From contig CACWNR010000006.1 of NCBI GenBank assembly GCA_902762355.1, forward strand, positions 1 to 64,000: 64,000 bases of DNA. The letters are read 5' to 3'. Position numbers and translations under genes: made by a program. Of this stretch, positions 7,525 to 14,785 are shown piece by piece. The DNA comes from an uncultured Bacteroidales bacterium. GTDB lineage: Bacteria > Bacteroidota > Bacteroidia > Bacteroidales > Paludibacteraceae. The notes below the pieces were generated by a model. The model did not search any database and was not told the origin of the DNA. It saw only the letters and a list, made by a program, of their open reading frames with translations. Positions within the stretch are counted from its first letter, which is position 1. Each line of letters opens with the position of its first letter.

Positions 7525-8319
7525 TTATTTTCTCGATGCATGAACCGAGACGTCTATCTGTTCCTTGCGCGGAATCCATTCGGAATAAACTTGTGCGGCG
7601 GTCTCGGCATCGTTGCGAACAATCGTGTGGAGATAGTGATAGACAGGTTCTTCGGTCTCGTTGGGCAGCAAGGTTAAGCGGCAGGTGAGCGTGTCACCTA
7701 AGAACGTCTCCTTGAGCCAGTGGATAGCCAGGCATCTAATCGCGTGTGCGTCCATGAACGCCTCGTCCGCCGACTGCATGGCGATACTAAGGTACGTGCG
7801 GTTGTTGACATGTCCGTTGAAATCGAGGTTAATGGGATTGACACGGTGTTCAATCTGTTGAAGCGGTGTACCATCCGTCGGGAAACGGCGTTTCTTGTGG
7901 GTCTCGGAGGTCATCTCGGGCAGTACAGGAATCTGCGGTTGGAATGGTGTCATGGGCGCGAGACGATGCGCCTCGGTATCCAATAACGTCCAACAGCCGT
8001 AGCCGTGCGCCACTTCTATTCCATCTAACCGACGTACACGGAACTCGGCATAGAGCCGCAGCGCGCCCACTTCGCTGTTCCAAACGGTCACCTCGATATC
8101 GTCTGACCAAAGGGCTGTCTGCTCTTCAAACCACGCGTTGAACTCCGTAATGACCCAGATGCGGTTCTGTTTGATGACGTCAAAAGCAGCAAGATGCAGG
8201 CACGACATATAGCGTGCCCAGCAATCCTGATAATAGAGCAGGACAGCGTTCGGCGTCATCCGGTAGCGCGTGTCCATATCCGCTGCTGTAAGCGAATAAC
8301 GATGGGTGTATTGGTTCAT
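7525..8319 (-). CDS. Acyl-ACP thioesterase (FatA/FatB family), first of two
   Basis: A 264-residue double hot-dog thioesterase that releases fatty acids from acyl carrier protein in the cytoplasm. Recognisable parts are 'AADMDTRYRMTPNAVLLYYQDCWARYM', a 'WVITEF' strand in the first half, and 'NPINLDFNGHVNNRTYL' in the second half with the catalytic Asn/His pair. The ATG at 8319 overlaps the upstream DUF308 stop as ATGA, which favours this start over a TTG 15 bases upstream. The pair is thus translationally coupled. A second family member is at 53733-54443. Confidence 0.9.
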   Translation of the reverse strand: MNQYTHRYSLTAADMDTRYRMTPNAVLLYYQDCWARYMSCLHLAAFDVIKQNRIWVITEFNAWFEEQTALWSDDIEVTVWNSEVGALRLYAEFRVRRLDGIEVAHGYGCWTLLDTEAHRLAPMTPFQPQIPVLPEMTSETHKKRRFPTDGTPLQQIEHRVNPINLDFNGHVNNRTYLSIAMQSADEAFMDAHAIRCLAIHWLKETFLGDTLTCRLTLLPNETEEPVYHYLHTIVRNDAETAAQVYSEWIPRKEQIDVSVHASRK

Positions 8320-8927
8320 TTTACCTCTTCCCAATCGATGTCCGTTACTTCGCGGAGACGGTCATGCAGTTTGACGAAGCGTTTCTCCACTTTGTTGACA
8401 ACCGCCACTTTAACCCAGTTGCCGATACCGTCGAGGATGATACCTAGGCCGACGACCCAAGCGATGGTCTCTGCACTCACATTTGGGTTAACGAGGCAGT
8501 ACACGCCGAAGCATGCCGCCAGTACACCAAAGCAGCAAACAATCCACCAACGGCGGAAACCGACACGCTTGAAATCAAACGAACTGATGGCAAGGTTGAT
8601 TCCTTCGAAGAGAAGCCAGAAAGCAAAAATGAACGGCAGTGCCACCATTAATGGAGCCGGATGGAAGACCATGACTGCGCCGAGGATAATCTGCAGCAAA
8701 GCCGAAAGGAACATCAGTCCGCTCATCGGGATAAATCCGCGAGTAGCCGACCAAGCTGCCATCTCCGTGCAACCGCCGAGGAAGAACATCAAACCAAATA
8801 CCCAAGCCAGGCTTAACAATGTGGTCCCGGGGCAGAGGATACACATTACGCCGAGTGCTACGAGTGCGACGCCCGCAATACACATCCAAATTTTAGTACT
8901 CGTTTTCATACGTATAGAATTTAACAA
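8316..8927 (-). CDS. DUF308 (HdeD-like) integral membrane protein
   Basis: A 203-residue inner membrane protein with about six hydrophobic segments and the repeated G-x-x-x-I-x-x-G pattern of the DUF308/HdeD family, which in enterobacteria is linked to acid resistance. Family function is not otherwise known. It starts the operon with the acyl-ACP thioesterase (4-base overlap), which suggests an envelope lipid or stress context. No canonical TAnnTTTG promoter is seen upstream; instead the 5' region holds four direct repeats (8965-9042). Confidence 0.85.
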   Translation of the reverse strand: MLNSIRMKTSTKIWMCIAGVALVALGVMCILCPGTTLLSLAWVFGLMFFLGGCTEMAAWSATRGFIPMSGLMFLSALLQIILGAVMVFHPAPLMVALPFIFAFWLLFEGINLAISSFDFKRVGFRRWWIVCCFGVLAACFGVYCLVNPNVSAETIAWVVGLGIILDGIGNWVKVAVVNKVEKRFVKLHDRLREVTDIDWEEVK

Positions 8928-8964
8928 AATAGTTGCGTTTACGCTCAGAAAGCGGCAATAAACG

Positions 8965-9042
8965 TGCCAGCCTATTTGTCTCTGCCAATTTGTCCATTTT
9001 TATGCCATTTCGTCCATCCTTGTGCCAAAATGTCCATCTATT
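8965..9042. repeat. Four direct repeats, 18-20 bp, upstream of the DUF308 operon
   Basis: Units begin at 8965, 8983, 9003 and 9023. Each starts TGCCA or TGCCAA and continues to a TTGTC, CGTCCAT or TGTCCAT core (for example TGCCAAAATGTCCATCTATT). Read toward DUF308 the core is ATGGACnnnnTGGCA. Spacing of about two helical turns and position 38 bases upstream of the DUF308 start suggest binding sites for a regulator. Confidence 0.7.
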
Positions 9043-9050
9043 AGTAGGGA

Positions 9051-9401
9051 CTATTTTAACCGTTTCGTGTATTTGGCTTTGACGATTTCGTATGAATTGC
9101 GGATGAGGTCTTTTGTGAGCGCGTCCGGCGAAGAATGCGAGTCAAGACCGATCCAGTGTTTGGGCGACTCATTATAGGGGTTTCCGACGCAGTCATACTC
9201 AGCCTTCAGTTCATCTATCCGTTCAGGCTGGCACTTGAGCGAGATAACCTGAAAATCATTCAAATCGAAGAAACAAAACATATGCCCGCAGACATAGAAG
9301 ACCAGCACTCCTTCGCCGTTCTTAAACATGGTAAAGGGCAGTTTCTCTTCTACATCATTCCCTAACGAAAGGCAGAAATCCCGAATCTCTTCTACGTTCA
9401 T
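9051..9401 (-). CDS. MmcQ/YjbR family protein
   Basis: A 116-residue protein with the family's CyaY-like fold signature: 'FCLSLGNDVEEKLPF' at the start, 'VFYVCGHMFCFFDL' in the middle and 'KHWIGLDSHSSPDALTKDLIRNSYEIV' at the end. Members are described as small DNA-binding-like double-wing proteins, but no clear function is established. Cytoplasmic, full length. It lies on the same strand as its neighbours, with the DUF308 repeats immediately downstream. Confidence 0.88.
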   Translation of the reverse strand: MNVEEIRDFCLSLGNDVEEKLPFTMFKNGEGVLVFYVCGHMFCFFDLNDFQVISLKCQPERIDELKAEYDCVGNPYNESPKHWIGLDSHSSPDALTKDLIRNSYEIVKAKYTKRLK

Positions 9402-9468
9402 AAATGTGACTTTGTTACCGCATACCTGGGATGAATTTCAAGCCAATGCCCAAACACAGGAAGAATGC

Positions 9469-10152
9469 TTACCATTGTTTAGTCAGTTTCGTTATATCCC
9501 TCGGGTTAATGACAAATTGTTTGTATCCGTCGCGAGTACAGGCGAGCATGGAGTGCGCCACTTCGGTCATATTGTTGGCAAGACCGCAGAGACGCATCAG
9601 CGGATAAAAACAGATATAAGCGTATTGCATCCGCTGCATCTTGGTGCCACGCTGCCCTTTTGCCCAACGCATCAGTGCCGGTCGGTACGCAAAAGCGTGC
9701 TTGAAACCGAGCGTGTTGATATACTGCTCCGTGGCACCCTTGATAGGCATCCACCATTGTTTACCGTTGGGATCTGTGCCTGCGCCACTGAGGTAGATAT
9801 AGGTCATCTGCGCTTTGCTCGGCATGATGTCCGCAAAATGCGTCGGAATGTCGTATGAGATACGGCGATAGACATCTTCCGGCGTACCGATGGAGGTAAT
9901 ACCGGCAATGAAATAGACCGCATCATAGCCCTCAAAATGCTTGTCTCCGGCTTTGAGATTCATAAAATCAGGGATGATGTACTCCTCGAGTTTGGCTTTT
10001 TCGGCGTCTGTTAAGGGATATTCGTCAATTCGTACCGATCGCCTTCCGACCGATAGCACTTTCTCCACTTGCGGCGTACGCAATAGTTCGAGCATCACAC
10101 CTTCGCCCACATAACCTGTGGCTCCAGTTAAAATGATTTTCATCTTTCTCAT
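9469..10152 (-). CDS. NAD(P)-binding epimerase/reductase-like protein
   Basis: A 227-residue Rossmann protein starting MKIILTGATGYVGEGV (G-A-T-G-Y-V-G dinucleotide loop) and resembling the atypical short-chain dehydrogenases related to TIP30. 'YIYLSGAGTDPNG' supplies a Ser. The usual Y-x3-K motif is not obvious ('IKGATEQYI' supplies a Lys), so enzymatic activity is uncertain. Start could be 10152 or the inner ATG at 10143. The 18-bp repeat shared with 2324-2341 lies immediately upstream. Confidence 0.8.
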   Translation of the reverse strand: MRKMKIILTGATGYVGEGVMLELLRTPQVEKVLSVGRRSVRIDEYPLTDAEKAKLEEYIIPDFMNLKAGDKHFEGYDAVYFIAGITSIGTPEDVYRRISYDIPTHFADIMPSKAQMTYIYLSGAGTDPNGKQWWMPIKGATEQYINTLGFKHAFAYRPALMRWAKGQRGTKMQRMQYAYICFYPLMRLCGLANNMTEVAHSMLACTRDGYKQFVINPRDITKLTKQW

Positions 10153-10158
10153 TTAATT

Positions 10159-10176
10159 GTCTTTTGGTATGCCAGG
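10159..10176. repeat. 18-bp exact repeat, copy 2
   Basis: Same 18-mer as 2324-2341. Here the minus-strand frame reads D-E-R-L-A-Y-Q-K-T-I-K-stop and sits between the GNAT remnant and the NAD(P)-binding gene. Confidence 0.6.
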
Positions 10177-10189
10177 CGTTCATCGCCCG

Positions 10190-10358
10190 TTACAATTTTA
10201 TTTCCATTCCTATTTTCTGTGGGCGCATACCCATGTTTTGATAGAAGCGAATCGCTGAGTCATTGCCCGTCCGGTCGCAGACGATGCTGCACCATATCCA
10301 CCTGGTGCAGCAAGTCGATGAGGCGCGGAATGTCCGCTACGGATGCTTGTCTAATCAT
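10190..10358 (-). pseudogene. GNAT N-acetyltransferase with internal deletion
   Basis: The minus strand starts MIRQASVADIPRLIDLLHQV, a typical GNAT N-terminus, but hits a stop after about 33 codons. In another frame the DNA continues at once with 'GNDSAIRFYQNMGMRPQKIG' followed by M-E-I-K-L and a stop, the conserved C-terminal end of a GNAT domain. About 90 central residues, including the acetyl-CoA loop, are missing, and the two ends are joined out of frame. A normal enzyme has about 150 residues. The locus is clearly decayed. Confidence 0.8.
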
Positions 10359-10394
10359 ATCTTTTCTTTCTTCATTTATCATTTATTTCCATTT

Positions 10395-10548
10395 TTATCC
10401 GACAAAGGGGAGTGATTGTTTATATTCGTACAACAACGAGTTAAATTTCCAGACCCAGAGGGTCGTATATGTTTTTCCGTTGGAGGCAATGTGATCGGCG
10501 GCTTCGTATTCGGCTTTCAGTTGTGCTTCTGAATCAGGAGAGGCTTTC
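10395..10548 (-). pseudogene. Orphan C-terminal coding fragment, family not recognised
   Basis: A minus-strand frame ending at 10395 reads 'LKASPDSEAQLKAEYEAADH', 'IASNGKTYTTLWVWKFNSLL', 'YEYKQSLPFVG', stop. The composition is that of real protein, but there is no start codon of its own in a sensible place, and its upstream part overlaps the end of the Cys-rich small gene in another frame. It may be the tail of a lost gene or a frameshifted extension of that small protein. I do not recognise the family. Confidence 0.45.
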
Positions 10549-10683
10549 AATCCCGCGGAGACAGGCAGGGAGTTTGGTGCCGTGCTCTTTGTGATGCAAT
10601 ACACATGCGCAACAAATGCCGTGACGAGGACATCCTTCTTTCGTGCAGGGACAATCGATGTTATTAAGTGGACAATGGGTCAT
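10534..10683 (-). CDS. Small Cys-rich protein, DUF6485-like
   Basis: A 49-residue protein starting MTHCPLNNIDCPCTKEGCPR and continuing HGICCACVLHHKEHGTKLPACLR. Eight Cys residues plus several His suggest metal binding. It resembles the short 'C-x-C ... R-x-G-x-C-C-x-C-x-x-x-H ... LPAC' proteins I associate with DUF6485; the family number is from memory. It follows the aldo/keto reductase by 10 bases and is probably its operon partner. The last residues (G-I-E-S-L-S) may result from a frameshift, because the next frame continues as plausible protein. Confidence 0.65.
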   Translation of the reverse strand: MTHCPLNNIDCPCTKEGCPRHGICCACVLHHKEHGTKLPACLRGIESLS

Positions 10684-10693
10684 GGGGGATTTT

Positions 10694-11542
10694 TTACTTT
10701 TGGTCGAACATGCCAAGAATGCGGCGAAGGTAGTTCGGGTCGGCGAAGTCGCGGGAGCCGGTGTCCTTCTGATTGAGCGGTTCAATGGCCTTCATGTCCG
10801 TCTCTGTGAGCGAGAAATCGAAGATGTCGAAGTTCGCCGCCATACGTTCCTTATGCGTTGATTTAGGGATAGCAACGATGCCGCGTTCGATGAGCCATCT
10901 AAGGGCGACCTGTGCGGGTGTCTTACCGTATTGCGCACCGATAGCTGCAAGCACGGGACTCTTGAGCAGGTCATCCGATCCTTGTCCTAACGGTCCCCAA
11001 GCCATCATCTTCGTATCAAAACGCGCCATCTCCGGAAGAATGGTACGCTGTTGCGAGAGGACGCAACATTGAAGTTGGTTCACGGCAGGCTTGACATCCA
11101 CTACGGACGCGAAGTCATAGAATCGGCAGGCCTGAAAATTGCTTACGCCGATAGCGCGGGCCTTGCCTTGTGCGTACGCTTTCTCCATCGCACGCCATGA
11201 GCCGAACACGTCGCCGTAGGCTTGGTGAATGAGCAGCAGGTCCACATAGTCCGTTTGCAGTTTACTTAGACTCTGCTCGATGCTCCGCGCCGCTTTCTCT
11301 TCGCCTGCATTGGTGATCCATATCTTCGTGACGATAAAGATGTCTTCACGCGGAATACCAGATTGGCGGATGGCATCGCCTACGCCCTGTTCATTACCAT
11401 AGGCCTGTGCGGTGTCGATGAGGCGATAACCTACCTCGAGCGCGTCACGTGTACACCGTTCTGCCTCTTGCGGCGGAACCTGAAAGAGTCCGTAGCCCAA
11501 GAGCGGCATCTCAATACCATTGTTCAGAAGAATCGTTTGCAT
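10694..11542 (-). CDS. Aldo/keto reductase
   Basis: A 282-residue TIM-barrel oxidoreductase, NADPH-dependent by family, acting on carbonyl compounds in the cytoplasm. Catalytic residues are visible: Asp in 'LIDTAQAYGNE' with Tyr four residues on, Lys in 'IVTKIW' and His in 'LIHQAYG'. 'IPKSTHKERMAANFDIFDF' is the usual cofactor-binding segment. The ATG at 11542 (MQTILLNNG) is preferred because the family starts there; the frame is open for seven further codons upstream. It follows GH43 by 21 bases and probably shares its transcript. Confidence 0.92.
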   Translation of the reverse strand: MQTILLNNGIEMPLLGYGLFQVPPQEAERCTRDALEVGYRLIDTAQAYGNEQGVGDAIRQSGIPREDIFIVTKIWITNAGEEKAARSIEQSLSKLQTDYVDLLLIHQAYGDVFGSWRAMEKAYAQGKARAIGVSNFQACRFYDFASVVDVKPAVNQLQCCVLSQQRTILPEMARFDTKMMAWGPLGQGSDDLLKSPVLAAIGAQYGKTPAQVALRWLIERGIVAIPKSTHKERMAANFDIFDFSLTETDMKAIEPLNQKDTGSRDFADPNYLRRILGMFDQK

Positions 11543-11563
11543 ATTGATGGTTGTATATATCAT

Positions 11564-13033
11564 TTACTTTATTGTTATTTCGAACCAGTCGACATCGAGC
11601 CAACCCGCATCGTTGATGGATTTGCTTCGAGTGCAGAAGAGACCTATTTGTGCGCCGGTCCAGTAACCTTTTTCCGCTTGGAAGACGTCACCGGATTTGC
11701 TCCAATGTTGGCCGTCCAAAGAGGTATAGAACTGTCCTTGTTGGTGGTCGTTCATGGTGAGGCGCAAGTACGTCCATTCATCTGAAACGGGGGCTTGAAG
11801 CGTGAATATCTTGCGTCCGAAAACAATCATTCCGGCTTGTTCCGCGCCTGCCAGTTTCTTGTCAGGACAAGGTTTGAACCGTACACGCGCTGTGGCCGTA
11901 AATGCAACGGAAGGGATCTTTTGCAGGATCATGTTCGGCATAAAACCATCTTCTTTCTGCGGAGCGCTATAAAGCCGCAAGAGGCCATTTTTGGCATCGC
12001 AGTAGTACCATTTGGGGTCGATGTATCCTCCGGCCCATTGCCAGTCTAAGGCTAAAGCCGTGCTATCGAACTCATCCCGACGTGCGAAATTAATCCACGT
12101 GTATTCGCTTTTATTAGGCTTGCCGTATTTAGCTACCGGTTCGCCGTCTTTTCCCATCTCGGGCCAGTCATCGATCCAGCGTACGGGTTGTAGATGAACG
12201 ATTCGACCGGCTACGCCGACATCTTGAAAATGCACGAACCAGTTCTCTCCTTCCGGCGTTTCTACCCAGCCTCCCTGATGAGGACCGTTAACGGCTGTAT
12301 GGCCTTGCGACAAAGTTATTTTCCATTCATACGGACCGTATATGTTCTTACTTCGTTGCACCACTTGCCAGCCGGTAGAAACGCCTCCGGCCGGGTGCAT
12401 GATATAATAGTATCCGTTCCGTTTATACAGTTTCGGACCTTCGCAGGTAGGATGTTCTGCGTGCCCGTCAAAGATGATACGACTTGGTGTTTTGACACTT
12501 AGTGCGTCTTCGTTCAGTTCCGCCATCAGCAGCACACTCTTCAGGCCTGCCCGACTTCCTGCCAAAGCATGAACCAACCACACACGGCCGTCCTCGTCCC
12601 ATAGCGGACACGGGTCGATCAGTCCTTTGCCGGGCATCACCAAGACAGGTTCTTCCCAAGCGTGCAGTTGACCGCGTATACAGAAAATGCCGCGGTCCGG
12701 ATCCCCGTAGAAAATATACAATTGTCCGTTGTGCTCGCGGATGGAAGGTGCCCAGACGAAATTACCAAGCACCGGATCTCCTTCTTTATATCCCGGCAAG
12801 CGGTTCGGAATAGCGGCATCTTCGATAGACCAGTGGACGAGGTCTTTCGAGACTAAGATCTGCAAGCCCGGCACGTTGCTAAACGACGAAGAAGTCATGA
12901 GATAGGTATCGCCTACACAAATGATATCCGGGTCGGAATAATCGTACGGAAGGATTGGATTGACATACCCGGGTACAGCTGCTATCAGCGAATATGCCCA
13001 TAGTAAAAACAATATAGTAGCGGATTTTCTCAT
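11564..13033 (-). CDS. Glycoside hydrolase family 43 enzyme, exported
   Basis: A 489-residue protein with a Sec signal (MRKSATILFLLWAYSLIAA). The N-terminal five-bladed propeller shows 'NPILPYDYSDPDIICVGDTY' with the catalytic base Asp in S-D-P-D, 'DPCPLWDEDGRVWLVHA' with the transition-state Asp, and 'CEGPKLYKRNGYYY' with the acid Glu. The C-terminal 200 residues look like the beta-sandwich domain found in beta-xylosidase-type members. Likely an arabinofuranosidase or xylosidase acting on plant polysaccharides outside the inner membrane. ATG 13033 is chosen because it gives a good signal peptide and lies 31 bases after the promoter. Confidence 0.92.
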   Translation of the reverse strand: MRKSATILFLLWAYSLIAAVPGYVNPILPYDYSDPDIICVGDTYLMTSSSFSNVPGLQILVSKDLVHWSIEDAAIPNRLPGYKEGDPVLGNFVWAPSIREHNGQLYIFYGDPDRGIFCIRGQLHAWEEPVLVMPGKGLIDPCPLWDEDGRVWLVHALAGSRAGLKSVLLMAELNEDALSVKTPSRIIFDGHAEHPTCEGPKLYKRNGYYYIMHPAGGVSTGWQVVQRSKNIYGPYEWKITLSQGHTAVNGPHQGGWVETPEGENWFVHFQDVGVAGRIVHLQPVRWIDDWPEMGKDGEPVAKYGKPNKSEYTWINFARRDEFDSTALALDWQWAGGYIDPKWYYCDAKNGLLRLYSAPQKEDGFMPNMILQKIPSVAFTATARVRFKPCPDKKLAGAEQAGMIVFGRKIFTLQAPVSDEWTYLRLTMNDHQQGQFYTSLDGQHWSKSGDVFQAEKGYWTGAQIGLFCTRSKSINDAGWLDVDWFEITIK

Positions 13034-13063
13034 ATTTCGTTGCTGTTTGCGACAATTTTGCCG

Positions 13064-13094
13064 CAAAGGTACGAAAAAAAAATGATATACGCAA
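13064..13094 (-). promoter_or_regulatory. Promoter for GH43
   Basis: Minus strand: -33 CTTGCGTATATC (from about 13095) and -7 TACCTTTG (13071-13064), leader about 30 nt to 13033. Confidence 0.75.
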
Positions 13095-13135
13095 GGATTC
13101 CACCCCAAAAGTAACGGATAAAGTAGCGGAAAGAT

Positions 13136-13966
13136 TTACATTTTCATCATTGCTCTTACAACTATTGCATCCCACCAGCGAGCGGGAAGGATCGTATGCA
13201 GGAAGACCATGAACTTGGCTCCGCGACCGGTACGGTAACGTGTCCGCGGACAACGACAAACGGCAGCACGGGCGATCTTACGGCTGATGATTTTGGGGTC
13301 GGTAGGTATCTTAGACAGGTATAACTTGCGCAAGCCCTCCGCCATGCGGGTAGCTGTCTGTTCGTATGCGCCGCCTTTCGACGAGTCGCGCAGATGGTCG
13401 GCTGCAATAATACCCCAATCGGTACGAATCGCTCCGGGTTCAATGATGACGACATCAATGCCGAAGGGCTTCACCTCCATGCGAAGAGCGTCGGAGAACG
13501 CTTCCAGCGCATATTTGGTAGCATTGTACCACGCACCGAAAGCAAGTGTCACATGTCCTGCCACGCTGGCAAGATTCACGATACGCCCGCTGTGCTGTTT
13601 ACGCATGTGCGGCAACACCTCTTGCGTCATTCGCGCGAGGCCGAAAATATTGACTTCAAACTGATGCTTGGCATCCGCCATCGGTACATCTTCGATGGCT
13701 CCGAAATAGCCGTATCCGGCATTATTGATCAGCACATCGATACGTCCTTCGCGAGCAATGATCTCCTTCACGCAGGCGATGATCGAAGCCTCGTCTGTGA
13801 TATCTAACGGGAGTGCCTGTACACCGTACTCCGCCAGTTCCTCTATCTTTTGCACGCGCCGCGCCGCACCATAGACGCGATGTCCCTGCTCGGCAAGGAT
13901 CCGTGCGGTCTCATAGCCCATTCCGCTACTGGCACCTGTGATAAGAATGACTTTTTGCATATTCAT
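13136..13966 (-). CDS. Short-chain dehydrogenase/reductase
   Basis: A 276-residue classical SDR. The cofactor loop is T-G-A-S-S-G-M-G near residue 10, then N-N-A-G at about 83, catalytic Ser in 'NLASVAG' and Y-x3-K in 'YNATKYALEAF'. The C-terminus extends beyond the core with a hydrophobic stretch (FLHTILPARWWDAIVV) that may associate with membrane. Substrate unknown. Its ATG at 13966 overlaps the cupin stop by ATGA, so translation is coupled. Third gene of the YdeI-cupin-SDR operon. Confidence 0.92.
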   Translation of the reverse strand: MNMQKVILITGASSGMGYETARILAEQGHRVYGAARRVQKIEELAEYGVQALPLDITDEASIIACVKEIIAREGRIDVLINNAGYGYFGAIEDVPMADAKHQFEVNIFGLARMTQEVLPHMRKQHSGRIVNLASVAGHVTLAFGAWYNATKYALEAFSDALRMEVKPFGIDVVIIEPGAIRTDWGIIAADHLRDSSKGGAYEQTATRMAEGLRKLYLSKIPTDPKIISRKIARAAVCRCPRTRYRTGRGAKFMVFLHTILPARWWDAIVVRAMMKM

Positions 13967-14328
13967 ACTATCTCCTGGTGTTGAATGGTTAGTACTTGCC
14001 CGGGCTCGGCGAAGTAGAACATATCGAGGACAACGGGCTTCGAGCCTCGATTCTCGCCACGATGGATCGTGCCTACCACCTCTACCAACGCTTCGCCTTC
14101 GTGGAACGTACGTTCGTTGCCGTCTTGGCAGACGATGGTCAGATCGCCTTGCTCCACGATACCATAGTTAACCGCTGTATGATGATGCCAGCCGGTAACG
14201 GCTCCTACCGGAAACGTCATGCGTAATACGGTTAACTCGGGTTTACCATTCGGGAAATCAGGTAACTGCACGCCATCCCAACTCTGCGACGTGCGAATAA
14301 GTTCGATTGTTTTAATCTCGTTATTCAT
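13963..14328 (-). CDS. Cupin-domain protein
   Basis: A 121-residue single-domain cupin. The first motif is in 'GWHHHTAVNYGIVEQGDLTI' (His cluster plus Glu) and the second around 'VVGTIHRGENRG'. Likely a small metal-dependent enzyme or sensor; substrate unknown. It overlaps both neighbours by four bases (ATGA at each junction). Confidence 0.88.
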   Translation of the reverse strand: MNNEIKTIELIRTSQSWDGVQLPDFPNGKPELTVLRMTFPVGAVTGWHHHTAVNYGIVEQGDLTIVCQDGNERTFHEGEALVEVVGTIHRGENRGSKPVVLDMFYFAEPGQVLTIQHQEIV

Positions 14329-14672
14329 ATTTTTGCTCTTTGTAAAGCTGCGCGACCGAGGTCGGTCATTAGACCGCGGGCTTCCAAGTCGGCACAGCGT
14401 TGTTTATTCAATTCTGTCCAATGGCTTCGTTTCTGTCGTGGCGAGAGACGTTGTGCAAGTCTTCCATCCGGCAGACGTTTGAGGGTTGAATCGATCCAAC
14501 CGAAACAAAGCGATTCTTCCACGACATCTAAGTACGGCAGACATATACCGTCCGGCTTCTTCTTCCCGCGATACATTGCGATCCAACAGCATTTTTCTGT
14601 TGCCGCATGTTGCTCAAACCACGCCCGGAGTTGTGCCCGTTCGCTATATTCCAACAGATCCACTATTTCCAT
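14325..14672 (-). CDS. YdeI/OmpD-associated family protein
   Basis: A 115-residue protein with the family pattern 'FEQHAATEKCCWIAMYRGKKK' and 'LCFGWIDSTLKRLPDGRLAQRLSPR'. Family members are linked to peptide resistance or are unstudied; no mechanism is known. Shorter than many relatives (often 190 residues), lacking the C-terminal DUF1905-like portion. It heads the three-gene operon and its promoter is 25 bases upstream. Confidence 0.85.
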   Translation of the reverse strand: MEIVDLLEYSERAQLRAWFEQHAATEKCCWIAMYRGKKKPDGICLPYLDVVEESLCFGWIDSTLKRLPDGRLAQRLSPRQKRSHWTELNKQRCADLEARGLMTDLGRAALQRAKI

Positions 14673-14696
14673 TTATTTTTGTCGTCGTTTGCGGTG

Positions 14697-14728
14697 CAAA
14701 GGTAGTACTTTTTTTTGACATGTGCAAA
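14697..14728 (-). promoter_or_regulatory. Promoter for the YdeI-cupin-SDR operon
   Basis: Minus strand: -33 TTTGCACATGTC (from 14728), A-tract, -7 TACCTTTG (14704-14697). Confidence 0.78.
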
Positions 14729-14735
14729 TAAAAAC

Positions 14736-14765
14736 AAAAAACTGTCACATCGGTGGCAGTTTTTT
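14736..14765. terminator. Intrinsic terminator after pfp
   Basis: Stem AAAAACTGtCAC / GGTGgCAGTTTTT with a short loop and T/A runs on both sides; it lies 20 bases beyond the pfp stop and just upstream of the divergent-side promoter, insulating the two transcription units. Confidence 0.8.
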
Positions 14766-14785
14766 GTTGCAATTACTCTCTGTTA

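Noticed and set aside
8983..9042. 20-bp repeats as a small CRISPR array or iteron origin
   Set aside because: Units are contiguous without spacers, too short for CRISPR, and no cas or replication gene is nearby.
8965..9042. Sigma-54 promoter (TGGCA-N-TTGC) in the repeat array
   Set aside because: TGGCA is present but no GC dinucleotide lies at the required 10-base distance from the GG.
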